From: Filimonas zeae
GTDB taxonomy: Bacteria > Bacteroidota > Bacteroidia > Chitinophagales > Chitinophagaceae
Assembly (NCBI RefSeq): GCF_014641615.1
Contig: NZ_BMIB01000002.1
Location: forward strand, 1,302,001-1,366,000
DNA: 64,000 nucleotides
Reading direction: 5' to 3'
Every line of letters starts with the position of its first letter. The first letter of the stretch is position 1. Positions 24,369 to 33,878 of this stretch are shown piece after piece. The notes below the pieces were generated by a model. It ran no database searches. It was not told where the DNA came from and worked only from the letters and a program-made list of their open reading frames with translations. A program made the translations under genes and the position numbers.

Positions 24369-26525
24369 ATGTATATAACCTCCGGCCGCAGTTTACTCAC
24401 GTTGCTACTCACAGGCGGCATTTCTCTTGTATCGGCCCAACCCAAACAGTTTACCATGGCGCAGGCCACCAACGGCATGCGGCAGGAACTGGCTACAGAA
24501 AAACTGAAACAGTTTGAATGGGTACCCGGCCAGCAGGCCTATACCCGCGCATTAACCGTTAACAAAAAACAATACTGGATAAAATACGCCGTTCCGGCAA
24601 TGAAAGCAGATACCCTGCTGCAGCTGGATCAGCTGAATCAGCAACTGTTCAGCACCGCACCCCTGCCGGTACTACCACAGCTGCACTGGTTGTCTGCCAC
24701 AGAAGTATGGTTCAGCAAAGGCAGCAATTACTATACAGGCACCCTTACAGGCAACAGCCTGCAGTGGAGTAACTGGTGCACACTGCCGGCAGAAGCAGAG
24801 AATGTATTTGTAGATAAAACCTCCCGCAACATCGCCTTTACACAGCAGAACAATATATACCTGCGCCTGGCCAGTGGCGAAATAAAAACTATTACCACCG
24901 ATGGCTCTGCCGGTATTGTAAACGGGCAGAGTGTACACCGCGATGAGTTTGGTATTGACCACGGCCTCTTCTTCTCCCCCTCCGGCAACCTGCTGGCTTT
25001 TTACCGGATGGATCAGCAGATGGTGGCTGACTATCCTATCACGGACTGGACAGAAACGCCTGCCAAAGTCAACAACATTAAGTACCCTATGGCAGGCCGC
25101 ACCTCCCATCAGGTAACATTGGGCGTGTACAACCCTGCTACAGGCAAAACCACCTTTATGCAAACCGGCACTCCGGCCGACCAGTACCTTACCAGCGTAT
25201 CCTGGTCGCCCGATGAGCAGTCGGTATACATAGCCCTCCTCAACCGCGCACAAAATCACCTGCAACTGAACCAATACAACGCAGGTAGCGGCCAACTGAT
25301 TAAAACACTGCTGGAAGAAAAGAGCGATAAGTATGTACATCCCATGCACAACCTTACTTTTCTGCCCTGGGCAAAAGATCAGTTTATCTGGTGGACAGAA
25401 AAAGATGGTTTTGATCACCTGTACCTGTACAATACCAACGGTCAGCTGATACGTCAGTTAACCAAAGGCAACTGGCTGGTGAATGAAATAGCTGGTTTTA
25501 ACGAAAAACAGCAAACGGTTGTTTACACTTCTACAGAGGTAAGCCCTACCGAAAAGCATATTTATACGGTTGATACCCGTACCGGCCGCAAACAACAGCT
25601 TACCACTGCAGCAGGCTGGCACGATGCCGTTACCAACGGAACCTATGTAATGGATACCTGGAGCGCTGCGCAAACCCCTTACACCGCACGCCTTACAGAT
25701 ATAAACGGCAAATGGCAGCAAACCCTGCTGATAGCCACCGATCCTTTACTGGGCTTTAACCGCCCTATTGTAAGGCCCCTGGTACTGAAAGCAGCAGACG
25801 GCACCCCGTTACACGGCAAACTGATATTGCCGGTTGATTTTGACAGCACTAAAAAATACCCGGTAATTGTATATCTGTACAATGGCCCCGGTATACAGCT
25901 TATCAAAAACACCTTCCCTGCCAGCGGCAACCTGTGGTATGAATATATGGCACAACGCGGCTATATGGTATTTACCATGGACGGCAGAGGCAGCAGCAAC
26001 CGCGGCCTGGCTTTTGAACAGGCCACCTGGCAGCACCTGGGCGCCGTGGAAATGGAAGATCAGTTGCAGGGCGTAGCCTACCTGCGTTCACTGCCTTATA
26101 CCGATACCGCACGCATGGGGGTACATGGCTGGAGCTATGGCGGGTTTATGACCACCTCTCTTATGCTGCGCCACCCCGGTGTGTTTAAAGCAGCTGTGGC
26201 TGGCGGCCCGGTAATTGACTGGCGCATGTATGAAATAATGTATACAGAACGCTACATGAGCAGCCCGCAGGTGAACAAAGCCGGTTATGACGAAGCCAGC
26301 CTGCTGACCAAAACACCGGGCCTGAAAGGCAATCTGATGCTGATACATGGCACCAGCGATGATGTAGTGGTATGGCAGCACAGTATTGACTTTATAAAAG
26401 CCTGTGTAGACAATGGCAAACAGGTAGATTACTTTGTTTACCCCGGCCACCTGCACAATGTACTGGGTAAAGACCGGGTACACCTGATGCAAAAGATAAC
26501 CGACTATTTTACCAGTCATTTATAA
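24369..26525 (+). CDS. S9 family peptidase, DPP-IV type, secreted
   Basis: 718 residues from ATG 24369 (a TTG six bases earlier is less likely). Signal peptide about 1-24 (ends VSAQP). N-terminal beta-propeller of the dipeptidyl-peptidase IV class, including DEFGIDHGLFFSPSGNLLAFYRMDQ with the Glu-containing specificity area, and C-terminal alpha/beta-hydrolase with GWSYGG (nucleophile Ser589), HGTSDDVV (Asp) and YPGHLHNV (His). Cleaves X-Pro or X-Ala dipeptides from peptide N-termini, in the periplasm. Monocistronic in this layout. Confidence 0.94.
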   Translation: MYITSGRSLLTLLLTGGISLVSAQPKQFTMAQATNGMRQELATEKLKQFEWVPGQQAYTRALTVNKKQYWIKYAVPAMKADTLLQLDQLNQQLFSTAPLPVLPQLHWLSATEVWFSKGSNYYTGTLTGNSLQWSNWCTLPAEAENVFVDKTSRNIAFTQQNNIYLRLASGEIKTITTDGSAGIVNGQSVHRDEFGIDHGLFFSPSGNLLAFYRMDQQMVADYPITDWTETPAKVNNIKYPMAGRTSHQVTLGVYNPATGKTTFMQTGTPADQYLTSVSWSPDEQSVYIALLNRAQNHLQLNQYNAGSGQLIKTLLEEKSDKYVHPMHNLTFLPWAKDQFIWWTEKDGFDHLYLYNTNGQLIRQLTKGNWLVNEIAGFNEKQQTVVYTSTEVSPTEKHIYTVDTRTGRKQQLTTAAGWHDAVTNGTYVMDTWSAAQTPYTARLTDINGKWQQTLLIATDPLLGFNRPIVRPLVLKAADGTPLHGKLILPVDFDSTKKYPVIVYLYNGPGIQLIKNTFPASGNLWYEYMAQRGYMVFTMDGRGSSNRGLAFEQATWQHLGAVEMEDQLQGVAYLRSLPYTDTARMGVHGWSYGGFMTTSLMLRHPGVFKAAVAGGPVIDWRMYEIMYTERYMSSPQVNKAGYDEASLLTKTPGLKGNLMLIHGTSDDVVVWQHSIDFIKACVDNGKQVDYFVYPGHLHNVLGKDRVHLMQKITDYFTSHL

Positions 26526-26537
26526 AACATCGGCCGC

Positions 26538-26545
26538 TATCTTTG
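26538..26545 (+). promoter_or_regulatory. Putative -7 element for the Dabb gene
   Basis: TATCTTTG matches TAnnTTTG, 22 bases before the ATG at 26568. Confidence 0.5.
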
Positions 26546-26567
26546 CGGCCACAAAACACAATAACAT

Positions 26568-26864
26568 ATGCTCGCACATCACGTATTATTCTGGCTGAAG
26601 GCCGACACTACAGAAGATCAGAAAGCAGCTTTCCGTAAAGGCCTGGAGTCGCTGGAAAAAGTAGAAAGCATTAAAGTGTTTCATGTTGGCACTCCTTCTG
26701 TTATTGAGCGTGCAGTAGTAGATACCAGCTATACCTTTTCTCTGGTAGTTTTCTTTGAAGATATGGCCGGTCACGATGTATATCAGGTACACCCTATACA
26801 CAAAGCATTTCTGGAAGAGTTCAGACCTTTCTTTGAGAAGGTGGTGATTTACGATTCTATTTAA
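26568..26864 (+). CDS. Dabb-family stress-responsive barrel protein
   Basis: 98 residues, full length for the dimeric alpha/beta barrel family. MLAHHVLFWLKADTTEDQKAAFRKGLESLEKVESI and the C-terminal YQVHPIHKAFLEEFRPFFEKVVIYDSI are typical; members are small cytoplasmic proteins induced by stress in plants, or involved in polyketide-type cyclisation, with mostly unknown roles in bacteria. Flanked by its own promoter element and a strong terminator, so monocistronic. Confidence 0.93.
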   Translation: MLAHHVLFWLKADTTEDQKAAFRKGLESLEKVESIKVFHVGTPSVIERAVVDTSYTFSLVVFFEDMAGHDVYQVHPIHKAFLEEFRPFFEKVVIYDSI

Positions 26865-26887
26865 CAGCCTTCTTTTCAGGATATAAG

Positions 26888-26920
26888 AGTGGCATCAGTT
26901 GTTCGATGCCACTTTTTTTA
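26888..26920 (+). terminator. Intrinsic terminator after the Dabb gene
   Basis: Perfect arms AGTGGCATC (26888-26896) and GATGCCACT (26905-26913), eight-base loop, then TTTTTT. Confidence 0.88.
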
Positions 26921-27070
26921 TGTCCCCTCCCCTTCCCAGCTTTTTAATCCCCTGTACGTAAATACACCCGGAACGGATTCCCAACCAGCATGAACGGCCC
27001 GTATTCGCCCGAATCCGGGCCACGCAAGCTAACCCATTGAAAAACAATTTAATTATACATTGTCTCAACC

Positions 27071-27096
27071 CTGTTCATTCTGTTCACACCTGTTCA
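27071..27096. promoter_or_regulatory. Three CTGTTCA direct repeats with about 10-base period
   Basis: In the 290-base gap before the surface-protein cluster, CTGTTCA occurs at 27071, 27080 and 27090, with a related CGTTC at 27099. The spacing of about one helical turn would place the motifs on one face of DNA, as for cooperative regulator sites. The rest of the gap is AT-rich (a T-tract at 27140-27155) with no gene seen. Confidence 0.35.
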
Positions 27097-27210
27097 CGCC
27101 GTTCTTTTCCATTCATTCTACCGCCGCCACTTGTTATTATATTTTTTTTATATTGTTTTACATCATTATATATCCGTAACAATAATCTGTCACCCTAAAC
27201 CTATCGATCC

Positions 27211-29001
27211 ATGCCTACACCGAATTATATACCGGCGTACGCACATAATCACAAAAAAGCAAATAATACCCTTAACCGGGTAATACGGTTAATAGCATAT
27301 ACCCCCTTCCTGCTGCTGGTATGGCGTTCAGCAGACAGTTATGCCCAATGCACCCGTTATGTAAGAGAGTATGCCAATGTGCAGCAATCTTACACTTCCG
27401 GGTTGCTGGGGCTGCTGAAAGGTACTGTTACCAATGGCGCACTGGCGGTAGACAACAATGTAGCTACCGCCTCCACCCTTCAGGTAGATCTGGGTATTTT
27501 AGGCGCCTCCCATGCTATACAATACCTGAAATTTCCGCAACGAATAAGCGCCAATACACCCGTTACTATTAAACTAAGTTTGCCTGCGACACTGGTGGGC
27601 CTGTTCGACAACTTTAAAATACAGCCTTTTACCAACCTGCGTTATAACCCCGGCAGTCTGCTTGTAGAAGAACGCTGGGAAGCAGATGCCGCAGGCGTTG
27701 CCTATAACGGCGTAAGCCTGCTGAACGCTGCCTCCGGTAAAGGCGCAGTAAGTATTACGCTTACCCCTGCGGCAGACTATGATGGCATATGGGTGGATCT
27801 TAGTTCTATTGTAGCCGTTGGCGCTTCTATGAATATTTATCACGCCTACATTGAAAAGGTGGCCGCTGCCAATCTGGATTGTGAAGAAAGAATTGATGTA
27901 TTATCCGGCATACGGGCAGGCACTGTAGTAGGCGGCATAGCCAACGCTACCGGTGGCATATCTAACCCTTCCGACCCTATGGGCACACTGGGTACCGCAC
28001 CCTGGGCAGCGGTAGATAACGACCCAAACTATACCACCTACGCACAGTTGAATACCGGCGTTGCCGTACTCAGCGAGGTGTATCATACTACTGTATTCAG
28101 CACCCCATCTGTAGCGGGCGATTCTATACAAATAGTATTACAAGACCCTGGAGGTATACTGCTGAATCTGGGTTTGTTAAACGGGGTTACCGTGCAGCCT
28201 TACCTGGGTAATACACCCGCAGGCCCTGCACTGGATAATACCGGCTCTTTGCTGTCGCTGCGGTTACTACCCGGCGCAGGCAATAAATATGTAATTACCG
28301 CACCGGTATCAGCATCTTTTGACCGGGTGGAAATTAAAATAGGGGGCGTAACCGGTGCATTGCAGTCTATACGTATATACGATGTAAAACGGAAAATACG
28401 TGTACCGGAAACCAACCTTACGCTGAATGGTATGCATACCAGCGGCCCTGTTTGCCTGAATCAGGTATCCGGCCTTTCATTCAGTGTAACCAGTACCAGT
28501 GCAGAAACCTGCGCCACCTACACCTGGCACGATTCAGCCACCGGCAATCCGGTAGCGGGTGGCGTATCGTCTGATGGGCTTAGTTTTATCCCCCCCATCA
28601 CCACCGCCGGCACTTATCAATACTATGTAAAGTTATCCCGCAACGGCTGCACCAGCAGTACGGCCCAATCTCCAATATCCATCACGGTAAATGCTTTACC
28701 GGAAGAACCTGTTATCCCTTCTGTTCTTGTTTGCGAAGGACAGGCTGCCACGCTTACTGTAAGCAATGCCGCAGCCGGTACCACCTATACCTGGTACGCC
28801 GATGCAACGGGCGGAAGCGCCTTATCCAATTCCATATCCAACGGAACCAGTTACACCACCGGTGTGCCTCCGCTGGCTGCGTATTACGTGGAAGCCTATA
28901 ATACGGCAACCACCTGCACCAGCCAAACCAGAGGCACAGGGCATGTTACAGTCACGCTTAAGCCCGGCGGTCCTGCTCTTTCTATTCAAGCACATCCATA
29001 A
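27211..29001 (+). CDS. Secreted Ig-like repeat surface protein
   Basis: 596 residues. A long N-terminal region (1-45) contains a hydrophobic signal (LIAYTPFLLLVWRSADSYAQ). Residues 45-400 form two similar beta-rich halves (DVNNVATASTLQVDLG-type and PWAAVDNDPNYTTYAQL-type segments) found in Bacteroidota surface proteins. Residues about 410-590 are two Ig-like domains of the PKD/Ig_2 type, seen in LTLNGMHTSGPVCLNQVSGLSF, TYTWYADATGGSALSNS and final VTVTLKPGGPALSIQ. It has no CHU_C sorting domain. First gene of a four-gene cluster with the next three genes close together. Function probably adhesion or matrix; not determinable from sequence. Confidence 0.78.
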   Translation: MPTPNYIPAYAHNHKKANNTLNRVIRLIAYTPFLLLVWRSADSYAQCTRYVREYANVQQSYTSGLLGLLKGTVTNGALAVDNNVATASTLQVDLGILGASHAIQYLKFPQRISANTPVTIKLSLPATLVGLFDNFKIQPFTNLRYNPGSLLVEERWEADAAGVAYNGVSLLNAASGKGAVSITLTPAADYDGIWVDLSSIVAVGASMNIYHAYIEKVAAANLDCEERIDVLSGIRAGTVVGGIANATGGISNPSDPMGTLGTAPWAAVDNDPNYTTYAQLNTGVAVLSEVYHTTVFSTPSVAGDSIQIVLQDPGGILLNLGLLNGVTVQPYLGNTPAGPALDNTGSLLSLRLLPGAGNKYVITAPVSASFDRVEIKIGGVTGALQSIRIYDVKRKIRVPETNLTLNGMHTSGPVCLNQVSGLSFSVTSTSAETCATYTWHDSATGNPVAGGVSSDGLSFIPPITTAGTYQYYVKLSRNGCTSSTAQSPISITVNALPEEPVIPSVLVCEGQAATLTVSNAAAGTTYTWYADATGGSALSNSISNGTSYTTGVPPLAAYYVEAYNTATTCTSQTRGTGHVTVTLKPGGPALSIQAHP

Positions 29002-29050
29002 CAAAATGAAACACGCAGCAATTTTCAACTACATCAAAAACAGGACGATC

Positions 29051-29911
29051 ATGAAAGCATTTGTACACACCCTGATGAAAAGAACTACAGCAGCACTGCT
29101 GGTACTTGGCGCCCTACAGGCCAACGCCCAAACTATTAACAAACCCGTAAAATTACCTGCGGATTTATATGTAGGTGGTGACTATACCAAAGGCACTTCC
29201 ACCAGCACCGGCAGCACCCTGTTTTGTGCGGAGAATACCGGCTTTACACTTACAGCCGGTTTAAACGACCCTGTTACCAACGCCCCTTTTACGGGTTACA
29301 CCTGGGAAGAGCAGCAAACGGGCACCAACACTTTTGGCACCGTTGCCAATGGTACCGCCACCAACGAAAAACTGGTTATCTCCAGCGCCACGCCCGGCTG
29401 GCATACTTATAAGGTAACGGCTGCGCTGTCAGGCAATGCCTGTCCGCCAGAACCCAACTATTTTACTGTATACGTACTGCCTAAACTAAAAGTAACGGCC
29501 GAAAGCAATAAGCCTGATGCGCCTTCTCATACCTTTTGTGCGGATAATGGCGCCCCTGCTACTCCTGCCGCACAAATCAAATTCACGGGCACTGTAGTAT
29601 TTGATGGCACACCCAACAGCCTGCCCGGTCTGGAAAACCTGACCCCGGCAGATTTTGAACTTACCTATAGCTGGACAAAAACAGATGGCGTTACCCCCAC
29701 CGTTGTAGGCAGCACCAAAGACTATACGGTAAACGATGCAGCTACCACCGGCGCCACTACCACTGTTAACTATACCTACGAGTTAACAGCTGCTTATGCG
29801 GTTAAAAGCTGCGGTGTTTACAAAGGCATAGCTACATTAAACGGCAGCACTACCACCGCTACGGTTACCGTTACGCCTAAGCCTGGCAAACCGGCTATTA
29901 CCATTCAATAA
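29051..29911 (+). CDS. Secreted Ig-like/PKD-like surface protein
   Basis: 286 residues from ATG 29051, which starts a good signal peptide (MKAFVHTLMKRTTAALLVLG, ends ANAQ); an ATG at 29006 would add 15 residues, and the frame is open further upstream only by overlap with the previous gene. Mature part has two or three Ig-like domains: LFCAENTGFTLTAGL, FTGYTWEEQQTGTNTFGTV, ELTYSWTKTDGVTP and terminal TATVTVTPKPGKPAITIQ, which echoes the end of the previous protein. Likely a partner subunit in the same surface structure. Confidence 0.75.
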   Translation: MKAFVHTLMKRTTAALLVLGALQANAQTINKPVKLPADLYVGGDYTKGTSTSTGSTLFCAENTGFTLTAGLNDPVTNAPFTGYTWEEQQTGTNTFGTVANGTATNEKLVISSATPGWHTYKVTAALSGNACPPEPNYFTVYVLPKLKVTAESNKPDAPSHTFCADNGAPATPAAQIKFTGTVVFDGTPNSLPGLENLTPADFELTYSWTKTDGVTPTVVGSTKDYTVNDAATTGATTTVNYTYELTAAYAVKSCGVYKGIATLNGSTTTATVTVTPKPGKPAITIQ

Positions 29912-29935
29912 CCCTGGTATAACAAGCAGCACCGT

Positions 29936-30889
29936 ATGCTGAGGAAAATAACGATACTATTCCTGTGCCTGTTCGGGTGCCTGGCCAAAGCTGCTGCACA
30001 GCAGGGGCCGGGCATGCCCACCAGGTATATTAAACAGGGCGAGTGGGTTACGCTAACAGCAACAGCCGCCAATGCCTCTATGTATCAGTGGTACCTCAAC
30101 GGCATACCCATAAGCGGAGCCACCACCGCCAGCTATGTTACCGGGCAGACAGGGGTATATACCGTGCAGGCACATAATGGTTATAACTGCGGATCGGAAC
30201 TGTCAGATCCTGTACAGATACTGCTTTTGCAGAATGTTGGCGGCACACCCGCTACCGATCTGGCATTAAGTAAACAGGCCGATGCAAAAGCCGTACTGCC
30301 CGATCAGCCTTTCAACTACTACCTTACCGTAGTTAACAACGGCCCTATAACGGCTACGGGCATTGTAGTAACCGATAGTTTACCCAAACAACTGGCAGTA
30401 ACCGCTATTCTTCCGCCCGATGATGGCACCGTAGCTTATAACACTGCACAGCGTATAATTGAATGGCGTATAGATCAGCTGGCGGTAAACCAGTCGTCCA
30501 AACTAACCATCACCGCCAAAGCCACCGACAAAGGTTTGATAGAAAACAGAGCATCGGTACAGTCTGCAACGCCAGATAGTCTGTTGGCTAATAACCGCAG
30601 CATACATGTAAAAGAAATATTCGATCTGCATATACCCAATGTAATTACGCCTAATGGCGATGGCAGTAATGACCAACTGGTAATTACAGGTTTAGACAGA
30701 TATCCGGTGAATGAAATGATTATTCTTAACCGCTGGGGCAATCACGTATTTGAGCAGAAACAATACCAGCATAACTGGGCTGGTAACGGCCTTAACAATG
30801 GCACCTACTTTTACCTGTTGCGCTTTAAAGACCGCGAAGGCAAATGGCAGGAGCTGAAAGGATATATAACCCTGTTGCATACCCGGTAA
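29936..30889 (+). CDS. T9SS type-B sorted protein (Ig-like, DUF11, gliding-motility C-terminal domain)
   Basis: 317 residues. Signal peptide 1-22 (ends KAAAQ). Ig-like domain about 25-100 (YQWYLNGIPISGATTASYVT), a DUF11-type repeat about 110-210 (DLALSKQADAKAVLPDQPFNY, TGIVVTDSLPKQL), then the gliding-motility-associated C-terminal (CHU_C) domain: IPNVITPNGDGSNDQLVI, NRWGNHVFEQ and final LKGYITLLHTR. That domain is the export and attachment signal for the type IX secretion system, type B. It is followed by a PorP/SprF gene, the usual pairing. Only member of the cluster with the sorting signal. Confidence 0.92.
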   Translation: MLRKITILFLCLFGCLAKAAAQQGPGMPTRYIKQGEWVTLTATAANASMYQWYLNGIPISGATTASYVTGQTGVYTVQAHNGYNCGSELSDPVQILLLQNVGGTPATDLALSKQADAKAVLPDQPFNYYLTVVNNGPITATGIVVTDSLPKQLAVTAILPPDDGTVAYNTAQRIIEWRIDQLAVNQSSKLTITAKATDKGLIENRASVQSATPDSLLANNRSIHVKEIFDLHIPNVITPNGDGSNDQLVITGLDRYPVNEMIILNRWGNHVFEQKQYQHNWAGNGLNNGTYFYLLRFKDREGKWQELKGYITLLHTR

Positions 30890-30911
30890 CAAATACAGAA
30901 AATGATTGATT

Positions 30912-31895
30912 ATGAAACAACGTTACCTTATTCTACTATGCATATTGCTACCCCTGTTTACACAGGGGCAGCAGGATGCGCAGTTTAGCCAGTACATATT
31001 CAATGGCATATACATTAATCCCGCGTACGCAGGCTACCGGCAGGAACTGAATGCCCACACCTTTTACCGCTCGCAATGGGTAGGCGTACCCGGCGCACCG
31101 CAAACCATGTCGCTGGCGGTTGACGGCGCAGTCAGCGGAAACCGGATGGGGCTGGCGCTGCAGGTGGCATTTGATAAAATAGGCGCGCAGAGTTTGTTTA
31201 CCATGTATGGCAATTATGCCTACCGCTTTCCGGTAGATGAAAACGACGGCTATCTGGCGCTGGGTATAGGTGCAGGGTTGATACAACCGGGGTTGGATGG
31301 CTCTAAACTGGACCCCAACAACCCCAACGACCGCTTTCTTAACAACAGTAAACGCACCATGACGCTGTTTGACTCGCGTGCAGGCGTATACTACAGCAAT
31401 CCCCACTTCTTTGCAGGAGCTTCGCTGGATAACATCACCGCGCAGTACATGGATAAAAATGAGCCCGGCAGTCTGGCTATCCCCATTCCCAAACCCCACA
31501 TTTACCTTACCGCAGGTGGACTGATAGACATGGGTAACGATATTTTTCTCAAACCCAGCTTTCTGCTGAAAGACGATACCGGCGGCCCCACCAATGTAGA
31601 CCTGAATAGTTTTATACTCCTGAATAAAATGCTGTGGATTGGTGCCAGTTACCGCACCGGCGTTACCCTTTACCCCAAACCACACCTGCAGCAGGACCTG
31701 ATGAAGCGGAGCGCTGTTATTGGTATGGTGGAAATATATGCTACGCCGCAGCTACGTATAGGGTATGCATACGATTATGCACTCAACCGCTACCGCACTT
31801 ACAACAACGGCACGCATGAAATATCTATTGGTTATTACATCCAGAGCAAAGGGCATAATTCAGCATTACAGCAGATGCGGTGTTTTGCTTTTTAA
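30912..31895 (+). CDS. PorP/SprF family type IX secretion membrane protein
   Basis: 327 residues from ATG 30912 (TTG six bases upstream is less likely). Signal peptide MKQRYLILLCILLPLFTQGQ, then DAQFSQYIFNGIYINPAYAGYR, the invariant PorP/SprF opening. The rest is an outer-membrane beta-barrel with strands such as GLALQVAFDKIG and HFFAGASLDNI. In Bacteroidota these barrels pair with type-B sorted cargo encoded just upstream, and may hold the cargo on the surface. Last gene of the cluster. Confidence 0.94.
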   Translation: MKQRYLILLCILLPLFTQGQQDAQFSQYIFNGIYINPAYAGYRQELNAHTFYRSQWVGVPGAPQTMSLAVDGAVSGNRMGLALQVAFDKIGAQSLFTMYGNYAYRFPVDENDGYLALGIGAGLIQPGLDGSKLDPNNPNDRFLNNSKRTMTLFDSRAGVYYSNPHFFAGASLDNITAQYMDKNEPGSLAIPIPKPHIYLTAGGLIDMGNDIFLKPSFLLKDDTGGPTNVDLNSFILLNKMLWIGASYRTGVTLYPKPHLQQDLMKRSAVIGMVEIYATPQLRIGYAYDYALNRYRTYNNGTHEISIGYYIQSKGHNSALQQMRCFAF

Positions 31896-32016
31896 TTTTT
31901 ACCCTGTGTAACGAATCATTTTCAGCAATACACTTTTCATTTGTGTCTATCTTCCCACCGCTTTTGTGTACGCGGTAATCTGTTGTATAGTTCCGGGATT
32001 TTTTATAAGGGCATCC

Positions 32017-33846
32017 TTAATAATTAAACCATGCCGCAGGCACCTGTATTAATCTGGCATTATAGTTTCCATCATGCCGGTTAAAAATAAGATGTTTCCC
32101 ATCCAGCGTGGCAGTGGTACCCTTCAGATAAGATATAGCATCCAATATAACGGGTGTGGTGCGTGTGGCGTAGTCTACCACCTGCACTATACCGTCATCA
32201 GCGTAATATACATTCTGTTCTTTACCGGGCTGGTAGCAAAAATCTGCGTTACCGTTAAATCGGTTATCAAAATTGGTTTTTTGCGACAGATAGCCGGTTA
32301 CTGGATTAGCCACCAGCTGCGAGTATAAAAGCGCTGAAAATACGTAGTCATTTTTCCGGCTTCTGGCAATAAACCTGCCTTCATACGAACTTCCCGGCTG
32401 AAAGGTGCTCATCTTCATCTGCTGCGGATCGAAAGTGGTAATAGTAGCATCCCGGCCATAGCCTGACAATATCAGCTTTGTCTGATCATGATTCACTTTA
32501 CCCTCATTGTACAAAACGGAAGATCCGGCCAGCTCCTCGTACCAGATACGGTGATTGTCGGTAGCGTCTATAAACCAGTAATAAGCGTCTGAATAAGAAT
32601 CTCCCAGCCATATCATACCCTTACCGCTTTTGGTAAATGTGAGCGCCCTGGGATAGATGTACGGGCCATAATATTCAGAAAGATGACGACTGGCATCCCT
32701 TGTAATATCAATTACCTGTTCGGTAGTACCGTTCTGATTAAGCACATACAGTTTTGCACTCCGGTTGTAAGCCAGGTAAATTTTATTATTGTACGGGTTA
32801 ATGGTAAACATAGCCGGCTCACCGGGCAAATCATATTTATGCAATACCTCAAAGCTGGTCATATCCACCTTGTACATGGCATTGGGATGATCTGTAATAA
32901 CCCAGTAAGAATTATCCGCATCGTTTACAAAGTAATTTTTTATAGAACCGGTAATATCAATAGCATGTTCGTAAAAAGCTACTTTATCGTTAAACGTATA
33001 CTGATCGCCCAGGCTGTTCTCTGTAACTATGGTAAACTGGTAATCTCCTCCTAAAGCCGCGCAGCCATAACTGAACGTAACTTTATTACCGGCATAACTG
33101 CTGCTGATGCCTGATGAGCAATAGGTATAATGCGGCGTAATAGATTTAATTTTTACCGGCTGGTTAAAAATGAGTGCTACAGAATCTGACGTTTTGGCAA
33201 CCGTATTTCCCGGCACAGGCAGCAATTGTTTCAGCATTACGTTAGCCAGCTGTTTAACTACAATTTTCTTTATAAAGCTTCCTGCCTGCAACACTACCAT
33301 ACCCTCCCGTGTGGTATCTTCCGTAGAAGCAGCCACACGTACAATAACAGAATCATCACCGCTGCCCTCTGCTTTGGAAGGGGTAATCCAGCTTTGTCCG
33401 CTACTTACTACCCAGCGTGTATTTGAAGCTATTTTAACAGTATAAGGCACAGCAAACGGGTGTGCTATCAGCAATGTATCAAACAGTACGTTAAAATAAG
33501 CAGTACCTGCTTTCAGCACAAAATCCTGAGCAACCGTATCTCTGCCAACATCTACCGAAGCAGTGGTTTCAATATATCCTTCTCTTTTTACCACCAGCGT
33601 ATACCTGCCGGAAGCCAGTGAATCAAATAAATACTTTCCGTTAGCGGCCTGCATGGTAGCAGTAGTTCCGTTACCACTGGCAGTTACTACTGCTTTGGTA
33701 AGTAACTGACCATGTTCGTCTGTTATTTTACCAGATACAACACCTGAAGGCCATAATTGCGGCCCCTCATTGGCTGGTTGTTCGTCTTTTTTACAATGAA
33801 AAGAGATACCTGCTATCAGCAACAAAAACCAGAATCTAAAGCGCAT
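32017..33846 (-). CDS. Lipoprotein with carboxypeptidase-regulatory-like, BACON and propeller regions
   Basis: 609 residues. Lipoprotein signal with the box ISFHC (Cys18), preceding KKDEQ. Residues about 36-115 are a carboxypeptidase-regulatory-like domain (VVSGKITDEHGQLLTKAVVTASG). Residues about 130-200 are BACON-like (VKIASNTRWVVSSGQSWITPSKAEG, VVLQAGSFIKKIVVKQ). Residues about 300-609 form a beta-propeller-like tail (NPYNNKIYLAYNRSAKLYVLNQNG). The Bacteroidota surface-lipoprotein pattern suggests carbohydrate or protein binding at the cell surface. Last of a three-gene lipoprotein set, 32 bases after its neighbour. Confidence 0.8.
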   Translation of the reverse strand: MRFRFWFLLLIAGISFHCKKDEQPANEGPQLWPSGVVSGKITDEHGQLLTKAVVTASGNGTTATMQAANGKYLFDSLASGRYTLVVKREGYIETTASVDVGRDTVAQDFVLKAGTAYFNVLFDTLLIAHPFAVPYTVKIASNTRWVVSSGQSWITPSKAEGSGDDSVIVRVAASTEDTTREGMVVLQAGSFIKKIVVKQLANVMLKQLLPVPGNTVAKTSDSVALIFNQPVKIKSITPHYTYCSSGISSSYAGNKVTFSYGCAALGGDYQFTIVTENSLGDQYTFNDKVAFYEHAIDITGSIKNYFVNDADNSYWVITDHPNAMYKVDMTSFEVLHKYDLPGEPAMFTINPYNNKIYLAYNRSAKLYVLNQNGTTEQVIDITRDASRHLSEYYGPYIYPRALTFTKSGKGMIWLGDSYSDAYYWFIDATDNHRIWYEELAGSSVLYNEGKVNHDQTKLILSGYGRDATITTFDPQQMKMSTFQPGSSYEGRFIARSRKNDYVFSALLYSQLVANPVTGYLSQKTNFDNRFNGNADFCYQPGKEQNVYYADDGIVQVVDYATRTTPVILDAISYLKGTTATLDGKHLIFNRHDGNYNARLIQVPAAWFNY

Positions 33847-33878
33847 ATAGAAACTACAGATAAAGTAAGTGAATAAGG

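Noticed and set aside
24672-25418. 248-residue minus-strand ORF
   Set aside because: Antisense to the S9 peptidase propeller region; no domain, and it would conflict with a well-supported gene.
28766-29050. Upstream extension of the 29051 gene in the overlapping frame
   Set aside because: The frame is open by chance over the end of the preceding Ig-like gene; the signal peptide beginning at 29051 marks the better start.
30948-31685. 245-residue minus-strand ORF
   Set aside because: Antisense to the PorP/SprF gene and without recognisable features.
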